From: Chamaelirium japonicum | Taxonomy: Eukaryota; Streptophyta; Magnoliopsida; Liliales; Melanthiaceae | Reading direction: 5' to 3' | NCBI GenBank assembly: GCA_947650365.1 | Contig: OX393555.1 | Span: 80,729,995-80,793,994 of the forward strand | DNA length: 64,000 nucleotides | In this document: in pieces, positions 21,321 through 34,900 of the stretch | Layout of the letters: the number at the start of each line of letters is the position of its first letter | Position numbering within the stretch: the stretch's first letter is position 1 | The notes under the pieces: model-generated | The model's database searches: none | Seen by the model: the letters and a program-made list of their open reading frames with translations, nothing else | Told to the model about the DNA's origin: nothing | Translations under genes and position numbers: made by a program

Positions 21321-24300
21321 ACAAAAGATAACGTGTTATAGGATGGGAGGAAAAGAGAACCGTCAAACGTGCCCTACCCTAAAGGGGTGGTATTTTATTT
21401 ATAGGGTAAGTATTGTGAGATGGAAGAAAGAGAGAGCCGTCAAACATGCCCTACCCTAAAGGGGTCGAATATTATTTATAGGGCAAGCTTACTTAGGGCT
21501 TAAGCAATCTATAAGAAACACTAATCCATGGGAGAAGAGAGTAGAGAATGGAGAGATTTAATTATATTATTGAGAAGTAGAGTTTTGAAATTTAGATTCC
21601 TTCTTAATTAAACTAGACATGTTATAAGCATGAGCATATCGAGCCCAGCCGACCAGTCGTAAGAAAATGGAGAGAGAAACGAAGATAGACGTGGAGTTTT
21701 GGAATTTAGATTCCATCTTACTTATTACCTATATCCGTGGCCAATGGATTAGAGCATGACTTCTTCTCTCTTCATTTATCTCTTCATTTATCTCTTCGTT
21801 CTCTTCTCTCTTCTTCTCTCTTTTTTGTCTTCGTTTCTCTCTTTATTTTCTTACGATTGGTCGGCTGGGCTTGACATATTCGTGCATATAACATGTTATT
21901 ATATGGGAGAAAAAGAGAGCCGTCAAACATGCCCCACCCTAAAGTGGTCGTGTATTATTTATAGGGTACGCTTACTTAAGGCCTAAGCAATTTATAGGAA
22001 ACCCTAATCTATAGGAGAAGAGAAAAAAGAACAGCAATATATAATTATATTATTGAGAAATGGAGTTTTAGAATTCAGATTCCTTCTAACTTCAAACCAT
22101 ACCCGTGGCCAATAGACTGGAATAGGACTTCTTCTCTCTTCATTTACCTCTCTATTCTTTTCTCTTTTTTTCTCTCTCTTCTGTCTTTGTTTCTCTGTCC
22201 ATTTTCTTGAGACTGGTCGGCTGTGCTCGATATGTTTGTGTAGATAATGTGTTATGAAATAAGAGAAAGAGCTATCAAACGTGCCCCACCATAAAGGGGT
22301 CGTAAAAATATTGAGAAGTGGAGTTTTGGAATTTAGATTCCTTCTTACTTTAAACCTATACCCTTGGCCAATGGACTAGAGCAGGACTTCTTCTCTATTC
22401 TATCTTTGTTTATCTCTCAATTCTCTTATCTCTTATTCTCTCTCTTTTGTCTTTGTTTCTCTCTCCGTTTTCTTACGACCGGTCGACTAGACTCGACATG
22501 TTCTTACTAATAACGTGTTATGAGATAGGATAAAGAGAGAGTCATCAAATATGCCCTACCCTAAAGGGGTCATATATTATTTATAGGGTAAGCTTACTTA
22601 GGGCCTAACCAATCTATGGGAAACCCTAATCCATGGGATAAGAGATAAGAAAACAGAGAGATTTAATTATATTATTAAGAAGTATAGTTTTGGAATTTAG
22701 ATTCATTCTTACCTCACACATATACCATGGCGAATGGACTGAAGTAGGACTTTTTCTCTCTTCTCTTGGTTTATCTCTCCGTTCTATTCCCACTTGTCAT
22801 AACATATTATTAGCACGAACATATCAAGCTCAGCCGACCAGTCATAAGAAAATGGAGAGAGAAACAAAGACAAAAGTGAGAGAAGAAGAGAGAAGAAAAT
22901 AGAGAGATAACCGAAGAAAGAAGAGAGAAGATTTCCTGCTCCAGTCCATTAGCCACAGGTATAGCTGTGAAGTAAGAATGAATCTAAATTCCAAAACTCT
23001 ATAGAAGAGAGAGAAGAAGAGAGAAGAGAACAGAGAGATAAATAAAGTGAGAAGAAAGAAAAAGTCCTGCTCCAATCCATTGGCCACGGCTACAAGTGTG
23101 AAGTCAGAAGGAATCTAAATTCCAAAACTCCATTTCTATCTTTGTTTCTCTCTCTGTTTTCTTGTGACTGGTCGGCTGGGCTCGATATTTTCGTACTGAT
23201 AACGTGTTCTGAGATAGGAGAAAGGGAGAGCCGTTAAACGTGCCCCTCACTAAAGGGGTCGTATATTATTTATAAGAAAAGCTTAATTAGGGCTAAAGCA
23301 ATCTATGAGAAATCCAAATCCATGGGAGAGATTCGACAGTGGACATCCATTATTCTTACTGCATACCTAAACCTATGGCCAATGGACTTGAGCATGACTT
23401 TTTCTCTTTTCTCTTTTCTCTTTTCTCTCTTCGTTTATCTCTTCGTTCTCTTCTCTCTTCTTCTCTCTCTGCTAACTTAGTTTCTCTCTCTGTTTTCTTG
23501 TGACTGGTCGACTGGGCATAATATGTTTGTGCTAATAATGTTTTATAAGATAGGAGAAAAAGAGGGAAGAGAACGGAGAGATAAACGAAGAGAGAAGAGT
23601 GAAGAAGTCTTACTCAATTCTATTGGCCACGGGTATAGGTGTAAAGTAAGAAGAATAGCTGTCCATCGTCAGATCTCTCCTATAGATTAGGATTTCCTCT
23701 AGATTGCTTAGACCCTAAGTAAGCTTATCATCATGAATATATCGAGCCCAGCCGACCAGTCACAAGAAAATAGAGAGAGAAACGAAGACAGAAGTGGAGT
23801 TTAGGAATTTAGATTCCTTCTTATTTTACACCTATACCCGTGGTCAATGAACTGGAGTAGGACTTCTTCTCTCTTCTCTCTTTATTTATCTCTTCGTTCT
23901 CTTCTCTCTTCTTATCTCTCTTCTGTGGAAATTTGCAATTTAGATTCCTTCTTACTTTACAGCTATACCCATGGCCAATGGACTAGAGCAGGACTTCTTC
24001 TCTCTTTTCTCTTCTCTCTTCGTTTATCTCTCCATTATCTTCTCTCTCTCTATTATCATTTCACACTCCGTTTTCTTGTGACTGGTCGGTTGGGCTCAAT
24101 ATGTTCTTATTGATAATATATTGTGAGAAGAGAGAAGAGAACGAAGAGATAAACAAAGAGAGAAGAGAGATGAAGTCCAGTTCTAGTCCATTCGCCATGG
24201 TTATAGGTGTGAAGTAAGAAGAAATCTAAATTCCAAAACTCTACTTCTTAATAATATAATTAAATCTCTCTGTTCTCTTCTCCCTTCTTCTATGGATTAG

Positions 24301-26299
24301 GGTTTCCCATAGATTGCATAGGATCTAAGTAAGCTTATCCTATAAATAATATACGACCTTTTTAGGGTGCGGCACGTTTGATGGCTTTCTCTTTCTCCCA
24401 TCTCACAACACTTTATCAACACGAATATGTCGAGTCCAGCCGACCAATCGCAAGAAAACAGTGAGAGAAATAATGACAGAAGTGGAGTTTTGGAATTTAG
24501 ATTCCTTCTTACTTCATACCTATACCCGTGGCCAATGGATTGGAGCAGGACATCTTCTCTCTTCTCCTTTTATTTATCTCTCTGTTCTTTTCTTGCTTCT
24601 TATCTCTCTTTTGTCTTCGTTAAACTCCACTTCTTCTCTCTATAAACGGATAGAGATATGAAGATAGAAGAGAAAGAAGAAGAGAGAAGAAGTCCTGCTC
24701 CAATCTATTGGCCACGGGTATAGGTGTGAAGCTCTCTCTTCTCTCTTTATTTATCTCTCCGTTCTCTTCTCGCTTCTTATGTCTTTTCTGTCTTCGTTAG
24801 ACTCCTCTTCTTCTCTCAATAAATGGATAGAGAAATATAGACAGAAGTGAGAGAAGAAGAGAAAAGGAACGGAAAGATAAACAAAGAGAGAAGAGAGAAA
24901 AAGTCCTACTCCAGTTTATTGGTCACGGGTATAGGTGTGAAGTAAGATGGAATCTAAATTCCAAAACTCCACTTCTGTCTTCGTTTCTCTTTCTATTTTC
25001 TTACGACTGGTCAGATGGGCTCGATATGTTCATGCTAATAACGTGTTATTAGATAGGAGAAAGGAAGAGCCGTCAAACTTGCCCTACCCTAAAGGTTTAT
25101 ATATTATTTATAGGGTAAGCTTACTTAGGTCCAAAGCAATCTATGGAAAACCCTAATCCATGGGAGAAGAGAGAAGAGAATGGAGAGATTTAATTATATT
25201 ATTTAGAAGTCGTGTTTTGGAATTTAGATTCCATCTTACTTCACACCTTTAACCAAGGCGAATAGACTAGAGCAATACTTCTTCTCTATTCTTTCTTTTT
25301 TTATCTCTCTCTTCTTTTCTCTCTTCTTTGTTAAATTCTAAATAGTGGTCGACTGGACTCCACATGTTCATTCTGATAACATGTTGTGAGAAAAAAGAAG
25401 AAGAAAGAAGAGAATGGAGAGATAATCGAAGAAAGAAGAGAGAAGAAGTCGTGCTCCAGTCCATTATCCATGGGTATAGGTGTTAAGGAAGAAGGAATCT
25501 AAATTACAAAACTCCACTTCTCAATAATATAATTAAATCTCTCTGTTCTCTTCTCGCTTCTCCCATGGATTAGGGTATCTCTTAATATTTGAACTTAGGG
25601 CCTAAGCAATTCGGGTGTGCCACTTTTTACTATCGAGCCCAACTGACCAGTTATATTTCTCTCTTCTGTCTTCGTTTATCTCTTCATTCTATTCTCTCTT
25701 CTTCACTCTCTTCTGTGGAGTTTTGGAATTTAGATTACTTCTTACTTCGTACCTGTACCCATAGCGAATGGATTGGAGAAATACTTCTTTCTCTTCTATC
25801 TTCGGAGAGATGAGAGAGAAGAAGAAAGAAAAAAATAGAGAGATAAATGAAGAGAGAAGAGAGAAGTCCTGCTCCAGTCCATTGACCACGGGTATAAGTG
25901 TGAAGTAATAAGGAATCTAAATTCCAAAACTCCTCTTCTGTCTTCGTTTCTCTCTCTATTTTCTTGTGAGTAGTCGGCTGGGCTAAATATTATCGTGCTG
26001 ATAACATGTTGTGAGATGGGAGAAAGAGAGAGCCATTAAACGTGCCCTACTCTAAAGGGGTTATATATTATTTATAGGGTAAGTGTTGTGAGATGAGAGA
26101 AAGAGAGAGCCGTCAAATATGCCCCACCTTAAAGTGGTCGTTTATTATTTATAGGGTAAGCTTACTTATGGCCTAAGCAATCTATGGGAAACCCTAATCC
26201 ATGGGAGAAGAGAGAAGAGAACGAAGAGATTTAATTATATTATACGACCCCTTTAGGGTGGAGCAAGTTTGTTGGCTCTCTCTTTCTCCCATCTTACAA
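21320..26299. repeat. Mixed-orientation units of the left arm
   Basis: Primer-site motifs on - lie at about 21880, 22236, 22502, 23191, 23527, 24104, 25030, 25368 and 25992, and on + at 21620, 22805, 23725 and 24411. Tandem LTR fusions (ATTTATAGGGTAAG joined to a new TGTGAGATG) occur near 21415 and 26085. Orientation-switch points with AAACTCC and ATAAACGGATAG lie near 24625 and 24805. A deletion of about 1.5 kb relative to the right arm falls near 25575. No gene is supported. Confidence 0.7.
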
Positions 26300-28870
26300 C
26301 ACGTTAATTAGTAAACTTAATTATTAAATTATTTAAATTATTTAATAAATAGATAATTAATTAATTTAATTAAAAAAATTATAGTAACATTACTATGATA
26401 ATCATAATAACGTTGAGATGATACTATTGAGAACTGGAGTTTTAGAATTTAAATTCCTTCTTACTTCATATCTATACCCGTGGCGATAATCAATTATATA
26501 TAATTAAATATTTATAAGGTAAGCTTACTAATTAAGAGAATTTATTTAATAATTATTTAAATAATGATTAATACGACCCCTTTAGGGTGGGGCACGATAG
26601 ATCGAATGGCTGTCCACCATCGGATCTCTCCCATGGATTATGGTTTTCTATAGATTGCTTAGGCCCTAAGTAAACTTACCCTATAAATAATATACGATCC
26701 CTTTAGGGTGGGGCACGTTTGATGGCTCTCTCTTTCTTCCATCTCACAACACATTATCAGTACAAACATGTCGAGTCCAACCGACCAGTTACAAAAAAAC
26801 AGGGAGAGAAACGAAGACAGAAGAGAGAGAAGAAGATATAGTTCAAAAAATAATAATTTAAATAAATTACTATGTAATTAAATAAAAAAAAATTATTAAA
26901 TTATAAAATAATAATTAAAATAAATAAAAAAATAATTATTTGATTAAGTTATAAAATAAAATAATAATTTAATAACTATTTACTTATTATTTAAATAATA
27001 AGGTAATTATTTGAATATATAAATAATAAAATGTTTTTTTAAATAACTTAAAATTTTTTAAATAATCAAATTAATATTATTTATTTTATTATTTAAATAA
27101 TATAAATTATTTAAATAATTTAAATATTTAGTTATATAGATAATTAAATATTTATTTAATTATTTAATTATTTAATTTATTAAACAAATTAAATTAATTA
27201 AATAATAGGAAGTAAAGAAGGAAGATAAGGCACACCCGAATTTTTTGCTTTAAAAAGAATTTATATTTTTCTTTAAAAAATAAAAAATATTACAACTGTT
27301 TTGAGATCGTTCGATCGGATGGCTGTCCACCGTCGGATCTCTCCCATGGATTAGGATTTTCTATAGATTGCTTAGGCTCTAAGTAAGCTTACCCTATAAA
27401 TAATATATAATCCCTTTTAGGTGGAGCACGTTTGATGGCTTTCTCTTTCTCTCATCTCACAATACGTTATCAGCATGAACATGTCAAGCCCAACCGACCA
27501 GTCACAAAAAAATAGAGAGAAACGAAGCAGAAGAAAGAGAAGAAAAAAGAAGAGAACGGAGAGATAAATAGAGAAGAAGTCCTACTCTAGTCCATCCACC
27601 ACTGGTATAAGTATAAAGAAAGAAAGAATTTAAATTCCAAAACTCCACTTCTCTATATTTATATGACCCCTTTAGGGTGGGGTACGTTTGACAGCTCACT
27701 TTTTCTTCATCACAAAATATGTTATTAGCACAAACATACCGAGCCCAACCGACCAATCATAAGAAAATAGAGAGAGAAAGGAAGACAGAAGAGAGAGAAG
27801 AAGAGAGAAGAGACGGGGAAATAAACGAAGAGAGAAGATAGAAGAAGTCCTGCTCCAACCCATTGGCCACGGGTATAGATGTGAAGTAAGAAGAAATCTA
27901 ATTAGCGTAGGGCACGTTTGATAACTCTCTCTTCCTTCCATCTCACAATATATTATCAATACGAATATGTCTAGCCCAACTGACCAGTCATAAGAAAACA
28001 GAGAGAGAAACGAAGACAGGAGAGAGAGAAGAAGAAAGAAGAAAATAGAGAGATAAACAAATAGAGCAGAGAGAAGAAGTCCTGCTCCAGTCCATTCGCC
28101 AAGGGTTTAGGTATAAAATAAGAAGGAATCAAAATTCCAAAACTCCACTTCTCAATAATATATATAAATCTCTCCGTTTTCTTCTCTCTTTCCCATGGAT
28201 TAGGGTTTTTCATAGATTGCTTAGGCCTTAAGTAAGCTTACCCTATAAATAAAATACGACACCTTTAGGGTGGGGCATGTTTGATGGCTCTCTCTTTCTC
28301 CCATCTAATAACATGTTATCAGTACGAACATATCTAGCCCAACCGACCAGTCACAAGAAAACAAAGAGAGAAAAAAAGACAAAAGAGAGAGAAAAGAATA
28401 AAAAATTAATTATTTAAATAGTCTCTTCTCACACGGGTATAGGTGTGAAGTAAGAAGGAATCTAAATTCCAAAACTCCACAAAAGAGAGAGAAGAAAAGA
28501 AAAGAGAACGAAGAGATAAATAACGAAAGAAGAGAGAAGAAGTCCTACTCCAGTCTATTGGCCACGAGTATAGGTGTGAAGTAAGAAAGAATCTAAATTT
28601 TAAAACTCTACTTTTCAATATTTATATAACCCTTTTAGGGTTGGGTACGTTTGATGGCTCTCTTTTTCTCCCATCTTATAACACTTTATCAACACGAACA
28701 TGTCGAGCCCTGCCGACCAGTCATAAGAAAACGATGAGAGAAACGAAGACAAAAGAGAACGAAGAAGAAAGAAGAGAACAGAGAAATAAACAAAGAGAGA
28801 AGAGAGAAGAAGTCCTTCTCCAGTCTATTGGCCATGGGTATAGATGTGAAGTAAGAAGGAATCTAAATTC
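26300..28870 (+). repeat. Segmental block gamma, copy II
   Basis: It is a direct repeat of 1-2560 with an offset of about 26,310 bp. It shares ATCAATTATATATAATTAAA at 26490, the fused LTR at 26590, the body variant starting near 26838, TTAATTATTTAAATAGTCTC at 28407 and CACTTTATCAACACG at 28683. Primer sites on + are at 26752, 27465, about 27720, 27951, 28314 and 28684. The match ends near 28870, earlier than for copies I and III. Confidence 0.8.
27297..27464 (+). repeat. Complete 168-bp LTR
   Basis: It starts TGTTTTGAGATCGTTCGATC and ends CTCACAATA; the primer-site motif CGTTATCAGCATGA follows at 27465. TATAAA begins at 27395, 98 bp into the LTR. The upstream sequence is the AT-body tail ending ATATTACAAC. 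Confidence 0.8.
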
Positions 28871-30859
28871 TAAAACTCTATTTCTGTCTTTGTTTCTCTC
28901 TCCGTTTTCTTGCGACTGGTCGGCTGGGCTCGATATATTCGTGCAGATAACGTGTTGTGAAATAGGAGAAAGATAGAGTCGTCAAACGTACCCCACCCTG
29001 AAGAGGTCGTATATTATTTATAGGTTAAGCTTACTTAGGCCCTAAGCAATCTATAGGAAACCCTAATCTATGGGAGAAGAGACACGAGAATGGAGAGATT
29101 TAATTATATTATTGAGAAATAAAGTTTTAGAATTTAGATTCCTTCTTACTTCATATTTATACCCGTGGCCAATGGACTGCATCATGACTTCTTCTCTCTT
29201 CTCTCTTCATTTATCTCTCTGTTCTTTTCTCTGTTCTTCTCTCTCTTTTGTCTTCATTTCTCTCTCTGTTATCTTGTGACTAGTCGGCTGGGCTCAACAT
29301 GTTTGTACTGATAATGTGTTGTGAGATTAGAAAAAGAGAGAGACATCAAACATGCCCCACCCTAAAGGGGTCATAAAAATATTTAGAAGTGGTGTTTTGG
29401 AATTTAGATTCCTTCTTACTTCACACCTATACCCGTAGCCAATGGACTGAAGCAGGAATTCTTCTTTCTTCTCTCTTCGTTTATCTCTCTCTTCTCTTCT
29501 CTCTTCTTCTCTCTCTTCTGTCTTCGGTTCTCTCTCCGTTTTCTTGTGACTGGTCGATTGGGCTAGATATGCTCGTGTTGATAACGTATTGTGCGATGAG
29601 AGAAAGTGAGAGTCGTCAAACGTGCCCTACCTTAAAGGGGTCGTATAGCATTTATAGGGTAAGATTACTTAGGACCTAAACAATCTATCAAAAACCCTAA
29701 TCCATGGGAGAAGAGATTTTATTATATTAATTAGAAGTAGAGTTTTAGAATTTAGATTTCTTCTTACTTCACACCTATACCCATAGCGAATGGACTGGAG
29801 TGGGACTTCTTCTCTCTTCTCTCTTCATTTATCTCTCCGTTCTCTTCTTTATTCTTCTCTCTTATCACTACACGTAATCAGCATAAACATATCGAGCCTA
29901 GTTGACCAGTCACAAGAAAACAGTGTAAGAAACAAAGACAGAAAACAAAGAATAAGAGAAAGGAGAACAGAGAGATAAATGAAGAGAAAAGAAGATAAAT
30001 AAAATATTTTTCATACTTATAAATTTATATAAATTATTGAAATATTTAAATAATAACATTGAGATGATACTATTTAAATATTTAAAGAAACAATATATTT
30101 AATAATATTTAAGAAAATATTAATTAAAATAAATAAGCAATCTCCTATCTCATAACAAGTTCTCAATACGAACATGTCAAGCCCAGGGGACCAGTCACAA
30201 GAAAACAGATAGAGAAACGAAGACAGAAGAGAGAGAAGTAGAGAGAAGAGAATGGAGAGATAAATAAATAGAGAAGAGAGAAGAAGTCCTACTCCAGTCC
30301 ATTCGCCATGGTTATAGGTGTGAAGTAAAAAGAAATCTAAATTCCAACAATCCATATCTCAATAATATAATTAGATCTCTCCATTATCTTCTCTCTTCTC
30401 CCATGTGTTAGGCTTCTATATAGATTGCTTGGGACCTAAGTAAGCTTACCCTATAAATAATATATAACCCTTTTAGGGTGGGGCACGTTTGACAGCTCTC
30501 TCTTTCTCCCATCTCATAATATATTATCAACACGAACAAGTCGAGCCCAACTGACCAGTCATAAGAAAATGGAGAGAAAAACGAAGATAGAAAAGAGAGC
30601 AGAAGAGAGAAGAGAACGAAGAGATAAACGAAGAGAGAAGAGAGAAAAAGTCCTACTCCAATCCATTGGCCACAGGTATATGTGTGAAATAAGATGGAAT
30701 CTAAATTCCAAAACTCCATAGAAAAGAAAGAAGAAGAGAGAAAATAATGGAGAGATAAATGAAGAGAAAAGAGAGAAGAAGTCCTACTCAAGTCCATTGG
30801 CTATGGGTATAGGTGTGAAAAAAGAAGGAATATAAATTTCAAAACTCTACTTCTCAATA

Positions 30860-31740
30860 GTATCATCTTAACGTTATTTTGATTATCATAATAATAGTAC
30901 AATAACTTTTTTAATTAAATTAATTATTTATTTAAATATTAAATCATTTAAAAATTTAATAAATAATTTTTTAGTAAAATAATTTATTTATTTAATTATT
31001 TAAATATTTTATTAAATTTATTATTTTATTTAAATATTTATTATTATATTATTAAATAATTGAACAAGGTAACTATTTATTTATTTAAATTATTAAATAA
31101 ATCAATATTAATTAAATAAAATATTAAATTAATTAATTTTTTATTAGTTATTTCATAAAATTTTATTTTATTTTTAAATAAAAAAATAATTAGTTAATTA
31201 TTGAAATATTTAAAAACTTATTTAGTAATGAAATATATTAAATAGATTATTTACTAAAACAAATAAATAATTTAATTATTAAATAAATTTATAGTTAAAT
31301 AAATAATAATAAAGTAAATTTTTTTATTTTTAAATAATTAAATAACTATTTTATTAAATTATGAAATATTAATTACAATTAATTAAAAAATTAATTATTT
31401 AATTAAGTAATAAAATAAAAAAATAATTCTATAACTATTTACTAATTATTTAAATAATTAGTTAATTATTTAAATATATAAATAATACTTTTTTTTAATT
31501 AAATAAATATTTTTTTAAATAACAAAATAAATATTTATTTATTTTAATATTTAAATAATAAATAAATAATTTAATTATTTAATTATATATATAATTAAAT
31601 ATTTATTTAATTATTTAATTTATTAAACTAATTAAATTAATTAAATAATAAAAAGTAATGAAGGAAGATGAGTCACACCCGAATTTTTCACTTTAAAAAT
31701 AATTTATAATTTTCTTTATTAAAATTTAAGACATTATAAC
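30860..31740 (+). repeat. AT-rich body, full-length
   Basis: It opens with AGTATCATCTTAACGTTATT, is nearly pure A/T for about 800 bp, and ends with AAAAGTAATGAAGGAAGATG and TTTAAGACATTATAAC before the LTR at 31741. No gene. Confidence 0.75.
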
Positions 31741-31966
31741 TGTTATAAGATCATTCGATGAGAAGGCTATTTATCGTCAGATCTCTCCCATAGATTATGG
31801 TTTCCCATAGATTGCTTAGGCTTTAAGTAAACTTATCCTATAAATAATATACGTCCCCTTTCCCATAGATTGCTTAGGCCTTAAGTAAGCTTACCATATA
31901 AATAATATACGTCCCCTTTAGGGTGGGGCTCGTTTGACGTCTCTCTCTTTCTCCCATCTCACAATA
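31741..31966 (+). repeat. 226-bp LTR with duplicated promoter core
   Basis: It has the same 58-bp duplication and the same total length as 17531-17756 and 37194-37419. Both promoter cores carry TATAAATAATATACGTCCCC. The primer site at 31967 is TGTTATCAGCTCGA. Confidence 0.75.
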
Positions 31967-34900
31967 TGTTATCAGCTCGAATATGTCAAGCCCAGCCGAC
32001 CAGTCACAAGAAAACGGAGAAAGAAATAGAGAAAGAAGAGAGAGGAGAAAAGAGAATGAAGAGATAAACGAAGAAAGAAGAGAGAAGAAGTCCTGCTCTA
32101 GTCTTTTGGCCACGGGTATAGGTATGAAATAAGAAGGAATCTAAAGTCCAAAACTCCACATCTCTATAATATAATTAAATCTCTCCATTCTTTTCTTTCT
32201 CTCATCTCACAACACGTTATCAGCACGAAAATTTTGAGCCCAATCAACCAGTCACAAGAAATCGGAGAGAGAAACGAAGACAGAAGAGAGAGAAGAAGAA
32301 AGAAGAGAATGGAGAGATAAACAAAGAGAGAAGAGAGAAGAAGTCCTGCTCTAGTCCATTGGCCATGGGTATATCTGTAAAGTAAGAAGGAATCTAAATT
32401 CTAAAACTCCACTTCTTAATAGTCTCATCTCAATGTTTTTATGACTATCATAGTAATATTACTATAAATTTTTTAATTAAATTAATTATTTATTTAATTA
32501 TTAAATAGGTATGAAGTAAGAAGGAATCTAAATTCCAAAACTTTACTTCTTAATATTTATACGACCGCTTTAGGGTGGGGCATATTTAATGGATCTCTCT
32601 TTATCCCATCTCATAATACGTTATCAGCACGGATATGTCAAGCCCTGCCAACTAGTCGCAAGAAAACGAAGAGAGAAATAAAGATAGAAGAGAGAGAAGA
32701 AAAGAGAAAAGAACTAAAAGATAAACAAAGATAGAAGGAGAAGAAGTCCTGCTCCAATCCATTGGCCACGGGTATAGTTGTGAAGTAAGAAGGAATCTAA
32801 ATTCCAAAACTCCACAGAAGAGAGAATAAGAGCGAAGATAACAGAAAGATAAATGAAGAGAGAATAAGTCCTGCTCCAGTCCATTATCCACGGGTATAGG
32901 TGTAAAGTAAGAAGGAATCTAAATTCCAAAACTCCACTTCTGTCATCGTTTATCTCTCTATTCTCTTCTCTCTTCTTCTCTCTCTTTTGTGTAGTTTTGG
33001 AATTTAGATTCCTTCTTACTTCATACCTATACCTGTGGGAAATGAACTGGAGTAGGACTTCTACTATTTTCTCTCTTTGTTTATCTCTTCGTTATCTTCT
33101 CTCTTCTTCTCTCTCTTCTGTCTTTGTTTCTCTCTTAATTAAATAATTATATTATTTAATTAAATTATTTAGCTAGAAAAGAGAAGATAACAAAGAGTTA
33201 AACCAAGAGAGAAGGGAAGAAAAAGTCATGCTCCAGTCCATTGGCCACGGGTATAGGTATAAAGTAAGAAGGAATCTAAATTCCAAAACTCCACAGACGA
33301 GAGAAAATAAGAGAGAAGAGAGAGAAGAATAGAGAAGAGAACGTAGAGATAAACGAAAAAAGAAGAGAGAAAAATTCCTACTCCAGTCCATTGGCCACGG
33401 GTATAAGTGTAAAGTAAAAGGAATCTAAATTCCAAAACTCTACAAAAGATAGAGAAGATAAGGACATACTTCTATTTAATTATTAAAACTAGAGAGATTT
33501 ATAATATTTTATTTAGGTTCCCTTCTATCTTCTAACAACACGTTATCAGCTTGAACATGTTGAGTCCAATCGACTAGTCCCAAGAAAACAGAGAGAGAAA
33601 TAAAGACTAAAGAGAGAGAAAAAAAGAGAAAAGAATAAAGAGATAAACAAAAAGAGAAGAGATAAGAAGTCCTGTTCCAGTCCATTCGCCACGGGTATAG
33701 GTATAAAGTAAGAAGGAATGTAAATTCTAAAACTCCACTTCTCAATATTTATATAACCCCTTTAGGGTGCGACACGTGTGACGGTTCTCTCTTTCTTCCA
33801 TCTCACAACACGTTATTAGTATGAATATATCGTGCCAAGCAGACAAGTTAAAAGAAAACGGAGAGAGAAACGAAGACAGAAGAGAGAGAAGAAGAAAGAA
33901 GAGGACGGAGAGATAAATGAAGGAAGAAGAAGTCTTGACCAAGTCTATTGACCACGGGTATAGGTGTGAAGTAAGAAGGAATCTAAATTCTAAAACTCCA
34001 CAAAAAAGAGAGAAGAAAAGAAAAGAGAACGAAGAGATAAATGAAATAAGAAGAGAGAAGAAGTCCTGCTCCAAGTCATTGGCTATGGGTATAGATGTGA
34101 AGTAAGAAGGAATCTAAATTCCAAAACTTCACTTTTGTCTTTGTTTCTCAATCCGTTTTCTTACGACTGGTCAGTTGGGCTCAACATATTCGTGCTGATA
34201 ACGTGCTGTGAGAAGAAAGAAAGAGAGAGCCATCAAACATGCCCCACCCTAAAGGGGTCACAAATTATTTATTATTTATAGGGCAAGCATACTTTAGGCC
34301 TAAGCAATCTATGGTAAACCCTAATCCGTGGGAGAAGAGAGTAGAGAATGGAGAGAGTAAATTATTTTATTGAGAAGTGGAGTTTTGGAATTTAGATTAC
34401 TTTTTACTTCACACATAAACCCATAGTTAATGGATTGGAGCAGGACTTCTTCTCTTTTCTGTCTTCGTTTATCTCTTTGTTCTCTTCTCTCTTATTCTCT
34501 CTTCTGACTTTGTTTCTCTCTCCGTTTTCTTGTAACTAGTCTGCTGGGCTCGACATGTTCCTTCTGATAACGTATTGTAAGATGGGAGAATGAGGAAGCT
34601 GTCAAATATGCCCCACCCTAAAGGGGTCATATAAATATTAAGAAGTTGAGTTTTGGAATTTAGATTCCTTCTTACTTCACACCTATACCCATGGCCAATG
34701 GCCTAGAGCAGGACTTCTTCTCTCCTCGTTTATCCTTTCATTCTCTTCTCTCTTTTTCTCACTCTTCTGTCATCGTTTCTCTCTCCGTTTTCTCTTCTTT
34801 CTTATTCTCTCTCTTCTATCTTTATTTCTCTCTCTATTTTCTTGTGACTGGTAGGCTAAGCTCAACATGTTCGTGCTGATAATATGTTATAAGGTAGAAG

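Larger units (their letters stand above)
19500..28870 (+). repeat. Left arm of the large inverted duplication
   Basis: Rare landmarks here recur as reverse complements at 42.52-53.5 kb in the same relative order: 19670 with 53380, 19945 with 53110, 20159-20295 with 52745-52895, 20470-20715 with 52320-52560, 21210-21300 with 51710-51820, 24640 with 48345, 25345 with 47465, 26085 with 45270, 26450 with 44930 and 28400 with 42970. Coordinate sums fall from about 73,060 to 71,380, reflecting about 1.5 kb missing from this arm near 25.4-25.6 kb. Confidence 0.8.
28871..33458 (+). repeat. Higher-order repeat, copy F (5' part divergent)
   Basis: From the A/T chimera at 29998 it follows the order of copy A: body at 30860-31740, doubled-TATA LTR at 31741-31966, TTATTAAATAGGTATGAAG junction at 32501, inverted internal piece at 32940, ATTATATTATTTAATTAAAT near 33147 and the ACATACTTCTATTTAATTAT block at 33466. 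The portion before 29998 is antisense units (primer sites near 28939, 29303, 29573) and is less similar. Confidence 0.65.
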